NCBI GenBank assembly: GCA_950022295.1
Contig: OX465598.1
Span: 7,688,001-7,752,000, forward strand
Direction: 5' to 3'
DNA length: 64,000 nucleotides
Source: Bromus sterilis
Taxonomy: Eukaryota > Streptophyta > Magnoliopsida > Poales > Poaceae
Made by a program: the position numbers and the translations under genes. Each line of letters opens with the position of its first letter. Position 1 is the stretch's first letter. Below the pieces are notes generated by a model. That model worked only from the letters and a program-made list of their open reading frames with translations. It searched no databases and was not told the origin of the DNA. Of the stretch, positions 19,801-31,030 are shown in pieces.

Positions 19801-21587
19801 TGTTGGATATATGCTCTAGAGGCAAATAATATATGATTATTCCAATATATCTAAGCAAGTTCATAACCAGTTTCATACCGTGCTAGAACTGTGTCAGTGA
19901 AACAATGATGCATGTGTGGTATAGAAACCCCCAGAGTTCCTAGTTAGCCTCTACATCGATAACTAGTTCATGGTCAACATGATGGTCGTGGTTTGGCGAT
20001 CATGGACAATTAAGTCTCTTGACTATGAGATCACCTCACTGGTTAAGTGACGTGATGAACATTACCCAAAGCAAGCATTACAACATGATCAAATCTTGTG
20101 AAGGTTCAGTGTTGTAATTACAGAACGTGGTAGACCGTTCCTTTGACCGTGAGTACGTGCATAATTGCTATCTTCCCGGATGCTTTGACCTACATCCCAC
20201 CACCTGACTGAAATATGCGGGTCATAACGGTTGTATCTTGGGTATTCCGTGGAGATATGTTGAGGAGTATTGTTTACAAGAGCGGGATTTGTCAATCCAT
20301 ATGATGGATAGATACTCGGGGCCCACTCGGTGAGATTCCATCCATAAAGCTGCGCATCGTGTGACTAGGTCACGGGGATGAATATCACGGGAACGAGTGA
20401 ATAAGGATTTGTTCAGAATGAGGTTGAACCAGACATAGGATGTCATTGATCGAATCTCGGAACAATCCAGTATCACTGACAAAGGGAATGCTATACGGCG
20501 TAAGGTCCAATCGGTGTTGATATCCGGAATGCACAGGGGTCATTATGGGCATCCAGGTCCCGCTGATGATCATTGACCGTAGCCTCATCTCGGTCATGAC
20601 TGGAGTGTTGTCGGACCGTAGGGTAACACACTTAAGGGCTCGATGAAATCGGAGACCTTTTCGAAACTATCGGAGTTACCGGAGAATAAGAGAGAACTCC
20701 GAAATCGGTTCGGAGGGGAGACGGAAAAGTTCTGTGGTTCCAAATTGTTCGGAAAGTTATTTAGATATGTTTTATTATTTAATTAATGAATTAAATATTA
20801 AAATATAATTTAAATAATTAATGGAATAATATTCTTTTTTGTTTTTTGTTTTTTCTTTAAGAAAGAAGAAAGAAAAAAAAGAATAAAGAAAAAGAAAAAA
20901 AAAGGTGGTGTGGGGCGCCATGGGCCATGGGGCCCATGTGGCCAAGTGGCCACTAGGCCACCACGCCATGGCCTAGTGTGGCCGGCCACCCCATGGCCCC
21001 TTGCGGCCACGCATGAGACTCGCACATGTGGTACTACAAGTTTAGTACCACATGGCTAGTTGATAGGCATGCGCACCCCGGTTTCCCCTATATATAGATG
21101 TGGTGGGTAGCCCTTTTTCAACACAGAAAATTCCAGAAAAAATACAGATAAATTCTGCAGATCTCTCTCTCCCTATTTCTCCCTCCTATGAGCGGACTCC
21201 CCTTGTTTGGAGTCTGCACTGGGTTGGGGATGTCTCCACTATACGCACGCCGTCGTGCTGCTGCAACTCTGGTTCCGGAGGTCTGCTTCCGCCACCTTCG
21301 CTCGATCGGAGAACGGAGGTCGTCATCAAGTCTCGTATGTGTGCGAGTACTACGAGGTGCTACACGTGTGGCACTACACCCATCCGGGTGCTCAACACAG
21401 CCAGGGGGCTGTGAAACTTGATCGACTACATCAACCACATTTGCGGGAATGTTTCCCGCGCAACGGACTACACCCCGTGGTATGTTATTTCCGCACTCCT
21501 TTCCGTTACGGTAATACGGCTAGCTAGATCTTGGGTTATGGGAACGCTAGTTAGAAAAATTTGTGTTTTCTGCTGCGAACCCCAACA
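19801..21587 (+). repeat. 5' LTR of element B
   Basis: 1787 bp. TATA box tatatatag at 21089-21097. It contains an AG-only tract at about 20857-20905 that is longer than in the 3' LTR, accounting for much of the length difference. Confidence 0.93.
21089..21097 (+). promoter_or_regulatory. TATA box of element B 5' LTR
   Basis: tatatatag in gtttcccctatatatagatg; the identical site in the 3' LTR is at 26852-26860. Confidence 0.55.
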
Positions 21588-21588
21588 G

Positions 21589-21600
21589 TGGTATCATGAG
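21589..21600 (+). other. Primer-binding site of element B
   Basis: tggtatcatgag two bases after the LTR. It resembles the initiator-Met tRNA site tggtatcagagc of element D but has one extra t, an imperfect primer match. Confidence 0.7.
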
Positions 21601-22658
21601 CTAGGTCTATGCTTAGTATTACTGTACGGATAGAACACATCGGGGATGTGGGCGTTGATTGTATGATTGTTACCCTCCCACGTGTACTTGTTCACATCTG
21701 CGGCATTGTTTGATGAAGCGGCCCCCGACCGACCTTACGCGTACGCTTACGCGAGACTGGTTCCACGCTTGACATACGGCTTGTACCGTATAAAGTGGCT
21801 GGGGGGTGTCTGTCTCTCTACTTTAGCGGATGTGGCATTTGCAACGGAGGGCCCCGTGCGGGGTGTAATAGAGACAATCGTATGGTTGACGTTGTGGTTG
21901 ACTCGTAGGTTAAAAACTATTTAACTATGAAAGCCCTAGCAGCCACGTAAAACTTGCAATATACAACTAGACCGTCTAAACCTTGTATTGCTAAGTGGGG
22001 GCTTTCATTCATTTGTTTGTGATGTAGCGATAGCTTTGCTATGTGTTATTAGTAAATAGTAATCGTCATCATAAAACAAACTAAAATGGAGACACTGTAG
22101 ACATAGTGTTGCCATAGCTCAGACATCTTAAAACTTGCTAGTATAGGATACACGACGGTAGCATGTGATAAGATGATCCCTTAACAAAGCCAAACACAAG
22201 TATTCTACCGAAGTGTGCACCGCCTGAAAGGTTCTCCCATATGGCTTGATGCTTCGTACATACCGGAGTTGTCCTACATATTCAATGGAGTTCGCATGAG
22301 GTTGGGTTCGGCAAGCCTGGCATATGCATATATGGCCTTGCTGAGCAGCATATAACATGGAGGTTAATTTGGCGAGCCTAGCATATGCAGATATGGCCTC
22401 GGAATACTAGAGATCGAAAGATCGAGCATGAGTCACAGTACATATAAGATAATGTGATCGCACAAGTTGTTGTCTACCTTTGAAACTGACCCGTCGGCCG
22501 TGTGATATTCGAGGTCGGGCAGTGAATCTGGATCATGTAATCACTAAAACTTCCTAGGGATGAATTGTTTTAGTGCGAGCTCATTTATAATATGATTATA
22601 TGAACTCATTGTTGTGAACTAGTCTTAATTGTGTTCCTTGCAATTGTGTTTGTAGAAA

Positions 22659-23429
22659 ATGGATAGTACCCAGTACCTTGAAATGGTTTCCTTCTTACAT
22701 GGTGAAAGACTTAAAGAAAACGGGTCAAACTTCGTTAGTTGGTACTTACGCCTTAGAGCCGTGCTCAAGAGAATCAACCTTTCATTCTTAACTAAAGAGC
22801 ATGTGGGAAACCCTCCAGCAAACGACATGGATGCACAAGCGGCGATTGATTATCAGTATCGTCGAAGGACATATGCCATAGCTAAGGGTATCATAGAAAC
22901 CAGCATTCCGCAACCTTTGCGTGAGGAGTATGCTGATTTGGATACATATGATATGATCGATGAGCTGGAGTCATCAAACTTGCATCGGTTTAGATTTGCC
23001 AGATTTGAGTTAGAAAGTGAGTTTCTCTCTACAAAGATGGAAGAAGGCTCTAGCCTGAAGGCACACTTGGCCAAGATGCATGAGATACATCTGAGCCTCG
23101 TAGATGACTTTGACTATGGAACCACACATGAGTTTGCGATATACACGGTGTTACACTCGCTTCCACCAAGCTATACACACCATGTCCATGGCTATGTCGG
23201 CAGAGGTGAAAGCCTCGAGTTCTCTGACTTCATGGATAGACTTCAGTACCTGGAGGTTGAACCCATTGAAGGAGAAGTTGTTGATGGAGAAGGTATATAC
23301 TTGATATACTGTATAAATGTTTATTCCCTTATACAACATTTGCAGTAAATGAGTATCTGATACTTATTCTGTTTTATGAAAACAGGACCTGCCGTTGCAT
23401 GGACGGGAAGAGGTGAAATAGAGGATTGA
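22659..23429 (+). CDS. Copia gag of element B with a predicted 93 bp intron
   Basis: Starts MDSTQYLEMVSFLHGERLK. The N-terminal half contains the Copia gag/UBN2-like pattern: FVSWYLRLRAVLKRINLSF, then a helical core with ELESEFLSTKMEEGSSLKAH, MHEIHLSLVDDF and LHSLPPSY. No zinc knuckle, protease, integrase or reverse transcriptase follows. Unspliced, the frame runs to a stop at 23348. A consistent intron, GAGAAG|gtatat at 23293 to aaaacag at 23385, would join the frame to PAVAWTGRGEIED and stop at 23427-23429. A spliced gag RNA is known for barley BARE, and this looks like the same strategy. The product would be a capsid-only protein of about 225 residues. No frameshift is seen in gag, unlike the rest of the interior. 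Confidence 0.72.
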
Positions 23430-25576
23430 TGGATATCAAGTCAGTTGATGGCCAGCATGGATTCCGCCGAGACATCTATCATAGGAGATACTTAGAGTAT
23501 TAGATAAATCTTATGTAATCATTATAGTATGAACACTTAGTTGTGTGTCTTGCATCTCGCGAGACAAAGTTATTAATGTAATGAGACAAGTCAGTTGTTC
23601 CATCTTTATGAATAAAAGTGTGCTTATACTTTGATTACGTCTTGATTTATGATATGATAGAAAGCATTTATAATACTGCTATTATTGTCAAGAAATATTC
23701 AATGTTTAATGATAAAGTTGTCTTGATTATAACAAGTCAAAGATTTGATTGCATGAGGTGACTTCATAACTGATGAATTCATTAAATGTATGATCTATTA
23801 ACTTGTGAGTTCATTATCGAATGAAAATCATAACTTGATTGCATGAGATGGATTAGATACACGATCTATGAACCTCTGGAATAAATATAACCATGACAAG
23901 GTTCTAGCAAGTAGAACTTGTGCCAATCATTATACATAAATGATGTACTAAATGGGCACATGAGTTACCATTAAAGACTTCATATGATTAATTGAAAGTT
24001 GTATTCAATTGAGATCATAAAACTGAGATTCAGGAATCACAGTGAGAAGTGAGAATACAAGGATACATATCACTACGCTATGATCCGAAGTGATAAGTAT
24101 TGATATTGACATAATGGGAGACTTGTGGAAGTTGTACCACAAACTACGATGGAAGTTGAAAGTGCTAGACTACTTAAACCATTCGTAGTCATACTAAACC
24201 ATAGTATGGTCTAAACGTCCTTTCCCCTAGCACTATAGTTATTGTCGAATAAGGTTGTTTAATTCATTAAGTTAAAACACCCACTTCATGAATAGGAAAC
24301 CATCCTGAATCTAACGAGACATGATAGCTCCATAACTGATGGTGTTATAAGGTTTCTTAAAAGAAAGAATTTCTTTGTAATAAAACTACAAGCAATTGAA
24401 ATTACATATTCTCCCCAAATAGCAAAATGTGTGTTTCTTGATTGGTAATGCGAGAAGAAGTCTCTCGACACGGATCCAATGGGAGATAATGGAAACTTTG
24501 ACCGGGGTATTGGACCTTGCCTTCAGAATATCAGAGTATTGCAACGGAAGCGTGTTCCGCTGTAATGACGCTATATAAGGAAGGATATGCCAAAGATGAT
24601 TGATCTTGGTATATGAATTGAAGCCATTGTTGAATTTAGAAGGTTGTCATGAATACGTTCTGTACAGAACAATAATCATGAGTCTTCTTTTATGTGAAAT
24701 ACCAACACATCACACGTTGAAATCTATATGAGTAGATTAAGATACGGATAATGAAACGAAGTGAAGGTTGGAATAATCTTCTAAGACAAGAAACAGGTTC
24801 TTGTGGCTAGAAATTATATAATGGATGAAATCCAAATATCACAAGCAATGTCTTGATGGAAGAATAGAGATGCACCATGTACTGTACATGTGATCTTATA
24901 TGTTCTTGACATATGATTCTACCATATAACATGAATTGTGAATCCAACAACAGAATGACTCAAAAGTTCTTGGAAGAAGAACAGATTCCGATGTGCTTTA
25001 GGAGTAAAACACAGAATCTGAATAAAGTCCATACATTCAGTATATGAGGAATACTGAGGACTATTCTCTAAAATATAGAAAGGATAATAGACTTGAATGT
25101 AATGCAAGATTACAATTGCAAGCCATATTATGGGTCTATATGGAATTAGAGACATCACCAAAAACATGAAAGAAATGTGAGCAAAATTCACGGCACTACA
25201 AACATAATACTACTTAAGAAAGTAGACGTATGGATAAAAGTTTAGCGTTAGAAGTATTGGACTTCTGGTTGAGTGTATTTCCCAGTATATATATGACTAT
25301 GGATGAGTCTTCTAAAGACTGAACCAAGAGATCATTGGAGGATACTGTGAAATAATAGTCTCACTCTCCCGCAAAACTTATATCCAACCATTATATGATA
25401 ATGAGTGGTATGTCAAAAGAGTTTTGACCTATACCAGTTGCAAAGGAAACATACGAATCTAAATTGGTGCAGTTCGTTGACGAACCCTCTTCCATGAGCA
25501 TGCATGATCAATGAACACTTATGTGATAAGATGATTATGATCGGAAAAATGCGGCTAGATTATTAGCACTCTAGTG
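23430..25576 (+). other. Non-coding interior of element B
   Basis: AT-rich, no ORF above about 90 codons on either strand. Short stretches such as agagatcattggaggatactg (25328-25348) resemble the 3' end of Copia pol regions but with many stops. Otherwise I see nothing in it. Confidence 0.6.
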
Positions 25577-25588
25577 CAAGTGGGAGAC
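25577..25588 (+). other. Polypurine tract of element B
   Basis: caagtgggagac immediately before the 3' LTR; nearly the same sequence precedes the 3' LTR of element D. Confidence 0.75.
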
Positions 25589-27352
25589 TGTTGGATATAT
25601 GCTCTAGAGGCAAATAATATATGATTATTCCAATATATCTAAGCAAGTTCATAACCAGTTTCATACCGTGCTAGAACTGTGTCAGTGAAACAATGATGCA
25701 GGTGTGATATAGAAACCCCCAGAGTTCCTAGTTAGCCTCTACATCGATAACTAGTTCATGGTCAACATGATGGTCGTGGTTTGGCGATCATGGACAATTA
25801 AGTCTCTTGACTATGAGATCACCTCACTGGTTAAGTGACGTGATGAACATTACCCAAAGCAAGCATTACAGCATGATCAAATCTTGTGAAGGTTCGGTGT
25901 TGTAATTACAGAACGTGGTAGACCTTTCCTTTGACCGTGAGTACGTGCATAATTCCTATCTTCCTGGATGCTTTGACCTACATCCCACCACCTGACTGAA
26001 ATATGCGGGTCATAACGGTTATATCTTGGGTATTCCATGGAGATATGTTGAGGAGTATTGTTTACAAGAGCGGGATTTGTCAATCCATATGATGGATAGA
26101 TACTCGGGGCCCACTCGGTGAGATTCCATCCATAAAGCTGCGCGGCGTGTGACTAGGTCACGGGGATGGATATCACGGGAACGAGTGAATTAGGATTTGT
26201 TCAGAACGAGGTTGAACCAAACATAGGATGTCATTGATCGAATCTCGGAACAATCCAGTATTGCTGACAAAGGGAATGCTATACGGCGTAAGGTCCAATC
26301 GGTGTTGATATCCGGAATACACAGGGGTCTATGGGCATCCAGGTCCCGCTGATGATCATTGACCGTAGCCTCATCTCGGTCATGACTGGAGTGTTCTCGG
26401 ACCGTAGGTAACACACTTAAGGGCTCGATGAAATCGGAGACCTTTTCGGAACTATTGGAGTTACCGGAGAATAAGAGAGAACTCCAAAATCGATTCGAAG
26501 GGGAGACGGAAAAGTTCCGTGGTTTCAAATTGTTTAGAAAGTTATTTAGATATGTTTTATTATTTAATTAATGAATTAAATATTAAAATATAATTTAAAT
26601 AATTAATGGAATAATATTCTTTTTTGAGTTTTGTTTTTTCTTTAAGAAAGAAGAAAGAAAAAAAAAGGTGGTGTGGGGCGCCATGGGCCATGGGGCCCAT
26701 GTGGCCAAGTGGCCACTAGGCCACCACGCCATGGCCTAGTGTGGCCGGCCACCCCATGGCCCCTTGCGGCCACGCATGTGACTAGCACATGTGGTACTAC
26801 AAGTTTAGTACCACATGGCTAGTTGACAGGCATGCGCACCCCGGTTTCCCCTATATATAGATGTGGTGGGTAGCCCTTTTTCAACACAGAAAATTCCAGA
26901 AAAAATACAGATAAATTCTGTAGATCTCTCTCTCTCCCTATTTCTCCCTCCTATGAGTGGACTCCCCTTGTTTGGAGTCTGCACTGGGTTGGGGATGTCT
27001 CTACTATACGCACGCCGTCATGCTGCTGCAACTCTGGTTTCGGAGGTCTGCTTCCGTCACCTTCGCTGGATCGGCGAACGGAGGTCGTCATTAAGTCTCG
27101 TATGTGTGCGAGTACTACGAGGTGCTACACGTGTGGCACTACACCCATCCGGGTGCTCAACACAGCCAGGGGGCTGTGAAACTTGATCGACTACATCAAC
27201 CACGTTTGCCGGAACGTTTCCCGCGCAACGGACTACACCCCGAGGTATGTTATTTCCGCACTCCTTTCCGTTACGGTAATACGGCTAGCTAGATCTTGGG
27301 TTATGGGAACGCTAGTTAGAAAATTTTGTGTTTTCTGCTACGAACCCCAACA
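25589..27352 (+). repeat. 3' LTR of element B
   Basis: 1764 bp, aligned end to end with 19801-21587 with scattered substitutions and a shorter AG tract (26641-26668). Confidence 0.93.
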
Positions 27353-27615
27353 GTCGGGCCCCTTGGATGCTGAAGATCATGCTGCGTTAGGTGATGATGT
27401 CCCGCTTGCTGCTACTTTTGCTGGGCCTTCCCCTTCGGCTGCTGCTCCGGCCCCTCCTCCCAAGAGGGTCAGGCTTGGGAGGCTGGGGCGTCCTCGTGCT
27501 GCGCGTGTCGGGTAAGAGTCTGCTGGATTTGTGCCCGTTCCTTTTTCCTTGTTCTTGCGTCTGATAATGCTTATTTTGTAGTGTTGCGCCTGCTCCGGCT
27601 GCTTCATGCACCAGC

Positions 27616-30600
27616 TGATGTGCGAGGTGATGATAGTGATTTCTCGCCCTTCGTAGGTAAACCCAAAGTGGAAGGCGTGATGTATCACAGCAGTAAATTG
27701 TTGGGGTTCGCAGCAGAAAACACAAAATTTTCTAACTAGCGTTCCCATAACCCAAGATCTAGCTAGCCGTATTACCGTAACGAAAGCAGTGCGGAAATAA
27801 CATACCTCGGGGTGTAGTCCGTTGTGCGGGAAACGTTCCCGCAAACGTGGTTGATGTAGCCGATCAAGTTTCACAGCCCCCTGGCTGTGTTGAGCACCCG
27901 GATGGGTGTAGTGCCACACGTGCAGCACCTCGTAGTACTCGCACACATACGAGACTCGATGACGACCTCCGTTCTCCGATCCAGCGGAGGTGGCGAAAGC
28001 AGACCTCCGGACGGAGCTTCGGCAGCACGACGGCCTCCGATTCTAGCAGAGAAGCCTCAATTCCACTATAGACTCACACTAGGGAGTCCACCGTGAAAGA
28101 GACAAGGGAGGGGAGAAGACCGGAGAAAACCGATCTCAATTCAGAGTTATATTTATTTTCTCATGAATTTCTGTGTATCAAATATGTGCACCCTAGCTAT
28201 CTATATATAGGCAGAGGGGAGGGAGTCAACCCCCCTCCCTTAGCAATGTGGGACTAAACCCTTTGCTAAGGGGGGGTGGCCGGCCAAGGGGGGGGAGGGG
28301 GCGCACCCCTCATGGGCCCTAGGGCCCATGGCGCCTCCCCCCTCTTTTTCTTTTTCTTTTTCCCTTTTAATTTCCCTAATGGGCCTTTTTCTCCACTAAG
28401 GCCCATAGCACATATTAATTAGAAATAAAATGATTTTAATTATTAATTCAATTAATTAATAACTAAACATAATATTCCATCTCCCGGTGCTCCAGAACAT
28501 CTTCCGGTTCACTCCGAACTTGTTTCGGTTCAACACGGTACTTCTCCGATATTGTTTCCTTTATTCTCTGGTTGCTCCGATGGTTCCGAAAAGGTCTCCG
28601 ATTTCCTCGAGCCCTTAAGTGTGTTACCCTACGGTCCGAGAACACTCCAGTCATGACCTCGCAGAGGCTATGGTCAATGATCATCAGGGGGACCTGGATG
28701 CCCATAATGACCCCTGTGCATTCCGGATATCAACACCGATTGGACCTTACGCCGTATAGCATTCCCTTTGTCAGCGATACTGGATTGTTCCGAGATTCGA
28801 TCAATGACATCCTATGTCTGGTTCAACCTCGTTCCGAACTAATCCTCATTCACTCATTCCCGTGATATTCATCCCCGTGACCTAGTCACACGCCGCGCAG
28901 CTTTATGGATGGAATCTCACCGAGTGGGCCCCGAGTATCTATCCATTATATGGATTGACAAATCCCGCTCTTGTAAACAATACTCCTCAACGTATCTCCA
29001 CGGAATACCTAAGATACAACCGTTATGACCCGCATATTTCAGTCAGGTGGTGGGATGTAAGTCAAAGCATCCGGGAAGATAGTGATTATGCACGTACTCA
29101 CGGTCAAAGGAACGGTCTACGACGTTCTGTAATTACAACACTGAACCTTCATAAGATTTGATCATGTTGTAATGCTTACTTTGGATAATGTTCATCACGT
29201 CACTTAACCCGTGAGGTGACCTCATAGTCAAGAGACTTAATTGTCCATGATCGCGAAACCACGATCATCATGTTGACCATGAACTAGTTATCGATGTAGA
29301 GGCTAACTAGGAACTCTGGGGGTTTCTATACCACACCTGCATCATTGTTTCACTGACGCAGTTCTAGCACGGTATGAAACTGGTTATGAACTTGCTTAGA
29401 TATATTGGAATAATCATATATTATTTGCCTCTAGAGCATATATCCAACACAAATTTCCCTCAGTAAAGATACCAAGGTTTGTCTCCAGTAGGACTCCGGA
29501 GATGATAAGTAGGTGTCAGCGGCGCAACCGACGCGAACCTGCACACAAACACAAATAACTTTGTTCCCAACGAAGTTCAGAGAGGTTGTCAATCTCTCCG
29601 GTCTTGTTGTTCACAAAGGATCAAACACAAGGGATAATGATAGCAACTGAAAGTAAAAGCAGAAAAGTAAATGAGCGTGGAAACAGTAATGAGGATATGG
29701 ACCGGGATACGTGATGTTCACTAGTGATGTCTCTCTCCAAAAAGACGATAAAACTGCTATGCGAGGTGAACAAATTACAGAAGGGCAATTGACAGGATTA
29801 TGAACGCACCGCAATGCTAACTATGCTACAAAAGAAAGGAAGAGGCTCAAAAGCATGGGCAGTACGCCAAAATAAGTAGACCGAAATCCAACTGCATCTA
29901 CTACTAATCATCCACCTTGAGATATCTATCCAGAACATCTCGCTGGTATTAAGTTGCGAGCCCCACCCAAAGTGTAAACCCAAAGCAACAGACAACTGCA
30001 TTAAAAAGCACTTTGCGTAAAGTAAACAATCCTTGCAACCGCGGTTACAAGCACCGTTGTTTTCCCCCTTGTGGCAACAGCACATCCCCTAGACTCATGT
30101 TTTTGTCACTCAAGCGTGTCATCAGGGGGCATGAACCCACAATCGAGCATAACGTTCCCTCTTGGGGTTACTACCTTCTACTTGGCCAAAGCAATAAACA
30201 GCAACGGAGAACATGCAAGAATTACCTAGGAACAAAAATATAAGAGATAAGAACCAAATATATTACTCAATCACAATCTGAACATAATCTCATAATCCAT
30301 CAGATCCCATCAAACTCAGCATAGCAACAGCAGAAAGATTACAAAAGTGCCTCGATCATGTAGGGCAGCTCACGAGGTCTAAACCATGAAGAACAAAGAG
30401 GGGAGGAGAACTTCACATAGCTACTGATCACGGACCCATGGTCCAAAGGAAACTACTCACGAGACATCCGGGAAGCATCCATGGTGGAGAGGAGACTCCC
30501 GGAGGTCGGCCCTCCCTCCGGCAAGGTGCCGGGAAGAGGTCTGCTGGTGCTCCCGATCTCGGAAGCGCGGCGGTGGTGGAACAGAGGCGAGATCGTGATA

Positions 30601-31014
30601 AAGGGATCTGTCCTCGAGGGTTTCCCGAGACAGAGAATATATAGGCGAAGGGGGGCAGCCAGGGGGACCACCAGGGGTCCAGGCGGCCCCCTGGCGCGGC
30701 CAGCCCCTGGGGCGCGCCACCAGGGCGCCTGGGCCCCTAGTGGTGGCCCTCTGGCCCCACTCAGGTTCTTCCGGAAGGTTCTTCTGCGCTGATTTTTTAT
30801 CTGAATTTTCCCGAATTTTCGGAGCACTTTTTATATGGGGGAAACTGAAATAGAAAAACAGTAGAAAACAGGAACTGGCACTGTGGTGCACTGAGTTAAT
30901 TGGTTAGTCCAAATATGATCAAAAGTATGTATGAAAGTGTATCTAGATCATAGCAATATCACACAAAACATGCATGGAGCAAGTAGAAATTATAGATATG
31001 TTTTGGACGTATCA
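27616..31014 (-). repeat. 3' LTR of element C1 (split by solo LTR H)
   Basis: Pieces 27616-27698 and 29455-31014, about 1.64 kb in total. On the plus strand it begins tgatgtgcgaggtgatgata and ends ggacgtatca. The promoter region on the minus strand contains tatatatt (30637-30644 complement). Many overlapping GC-rich ORFs at 30450-30890 lie inside it and are not genes. Confidence 0.88.
27699..29449 (-). mobile_element. Solo LTR H of the element B family
   Basis: 1751 bp, from tgttggggttcgcagcag to atatccaaca, the reverse complement of the B-type LTR. It has no internal domain or second LTR. The target duplication is taaat (27694-27698) and caaat (29450-29454). The intact site cagcaaatttccctc in the C2 LTR (about 48508-48522) confirms the duplicated caaat. 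It arose by LTR-LTR recombination after insertion into the C1 3' LTR. Confidence 0.92.
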
Positions 31015-31030
31015 ACATCCCCAAGCTTAA
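31015..31030 (-). other. Polypurine tract of element C1
   Basis: Minus strand ttaagcttggggatgt directly beside the 3' LTR. Confidence 0.7.

Larger units (their letters stand above)
19801..27352 (+). mobile_element. Element B: gag-only Copia retrotransposon (Angela/BARE-like LTRs)
   Basis: The LTRs 19801-21587 and 25589-27352 both run tgttggatat ... cgaaccccaaca. The target duplication is gtcgc at 19796-19800 and gtcgg at 27353-27357 (one mismatch). The primer-binding site is tggtatcatgag (21589-21600) and the polypurine tract gcaagtgggagac ends at 25588. The 4.0 kb interior has one gag gene (22659-23429); the rest (23430-25570) has no long ORF on either strand, so it must rely on enzymes from other elements. 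It is inserted in exon 2 of element A's antisense gene. Confidence 0.92.

Noticed and set aside
30450..30890. Overlapping GC-rich ORFs on both strands (also at 37080-37510 and 49504-49893)
   Set aside because: The same sequence occurs in all three C-family LTRs, frames differ between copies, and it lies in LTR leader sequence. These are open by composition.
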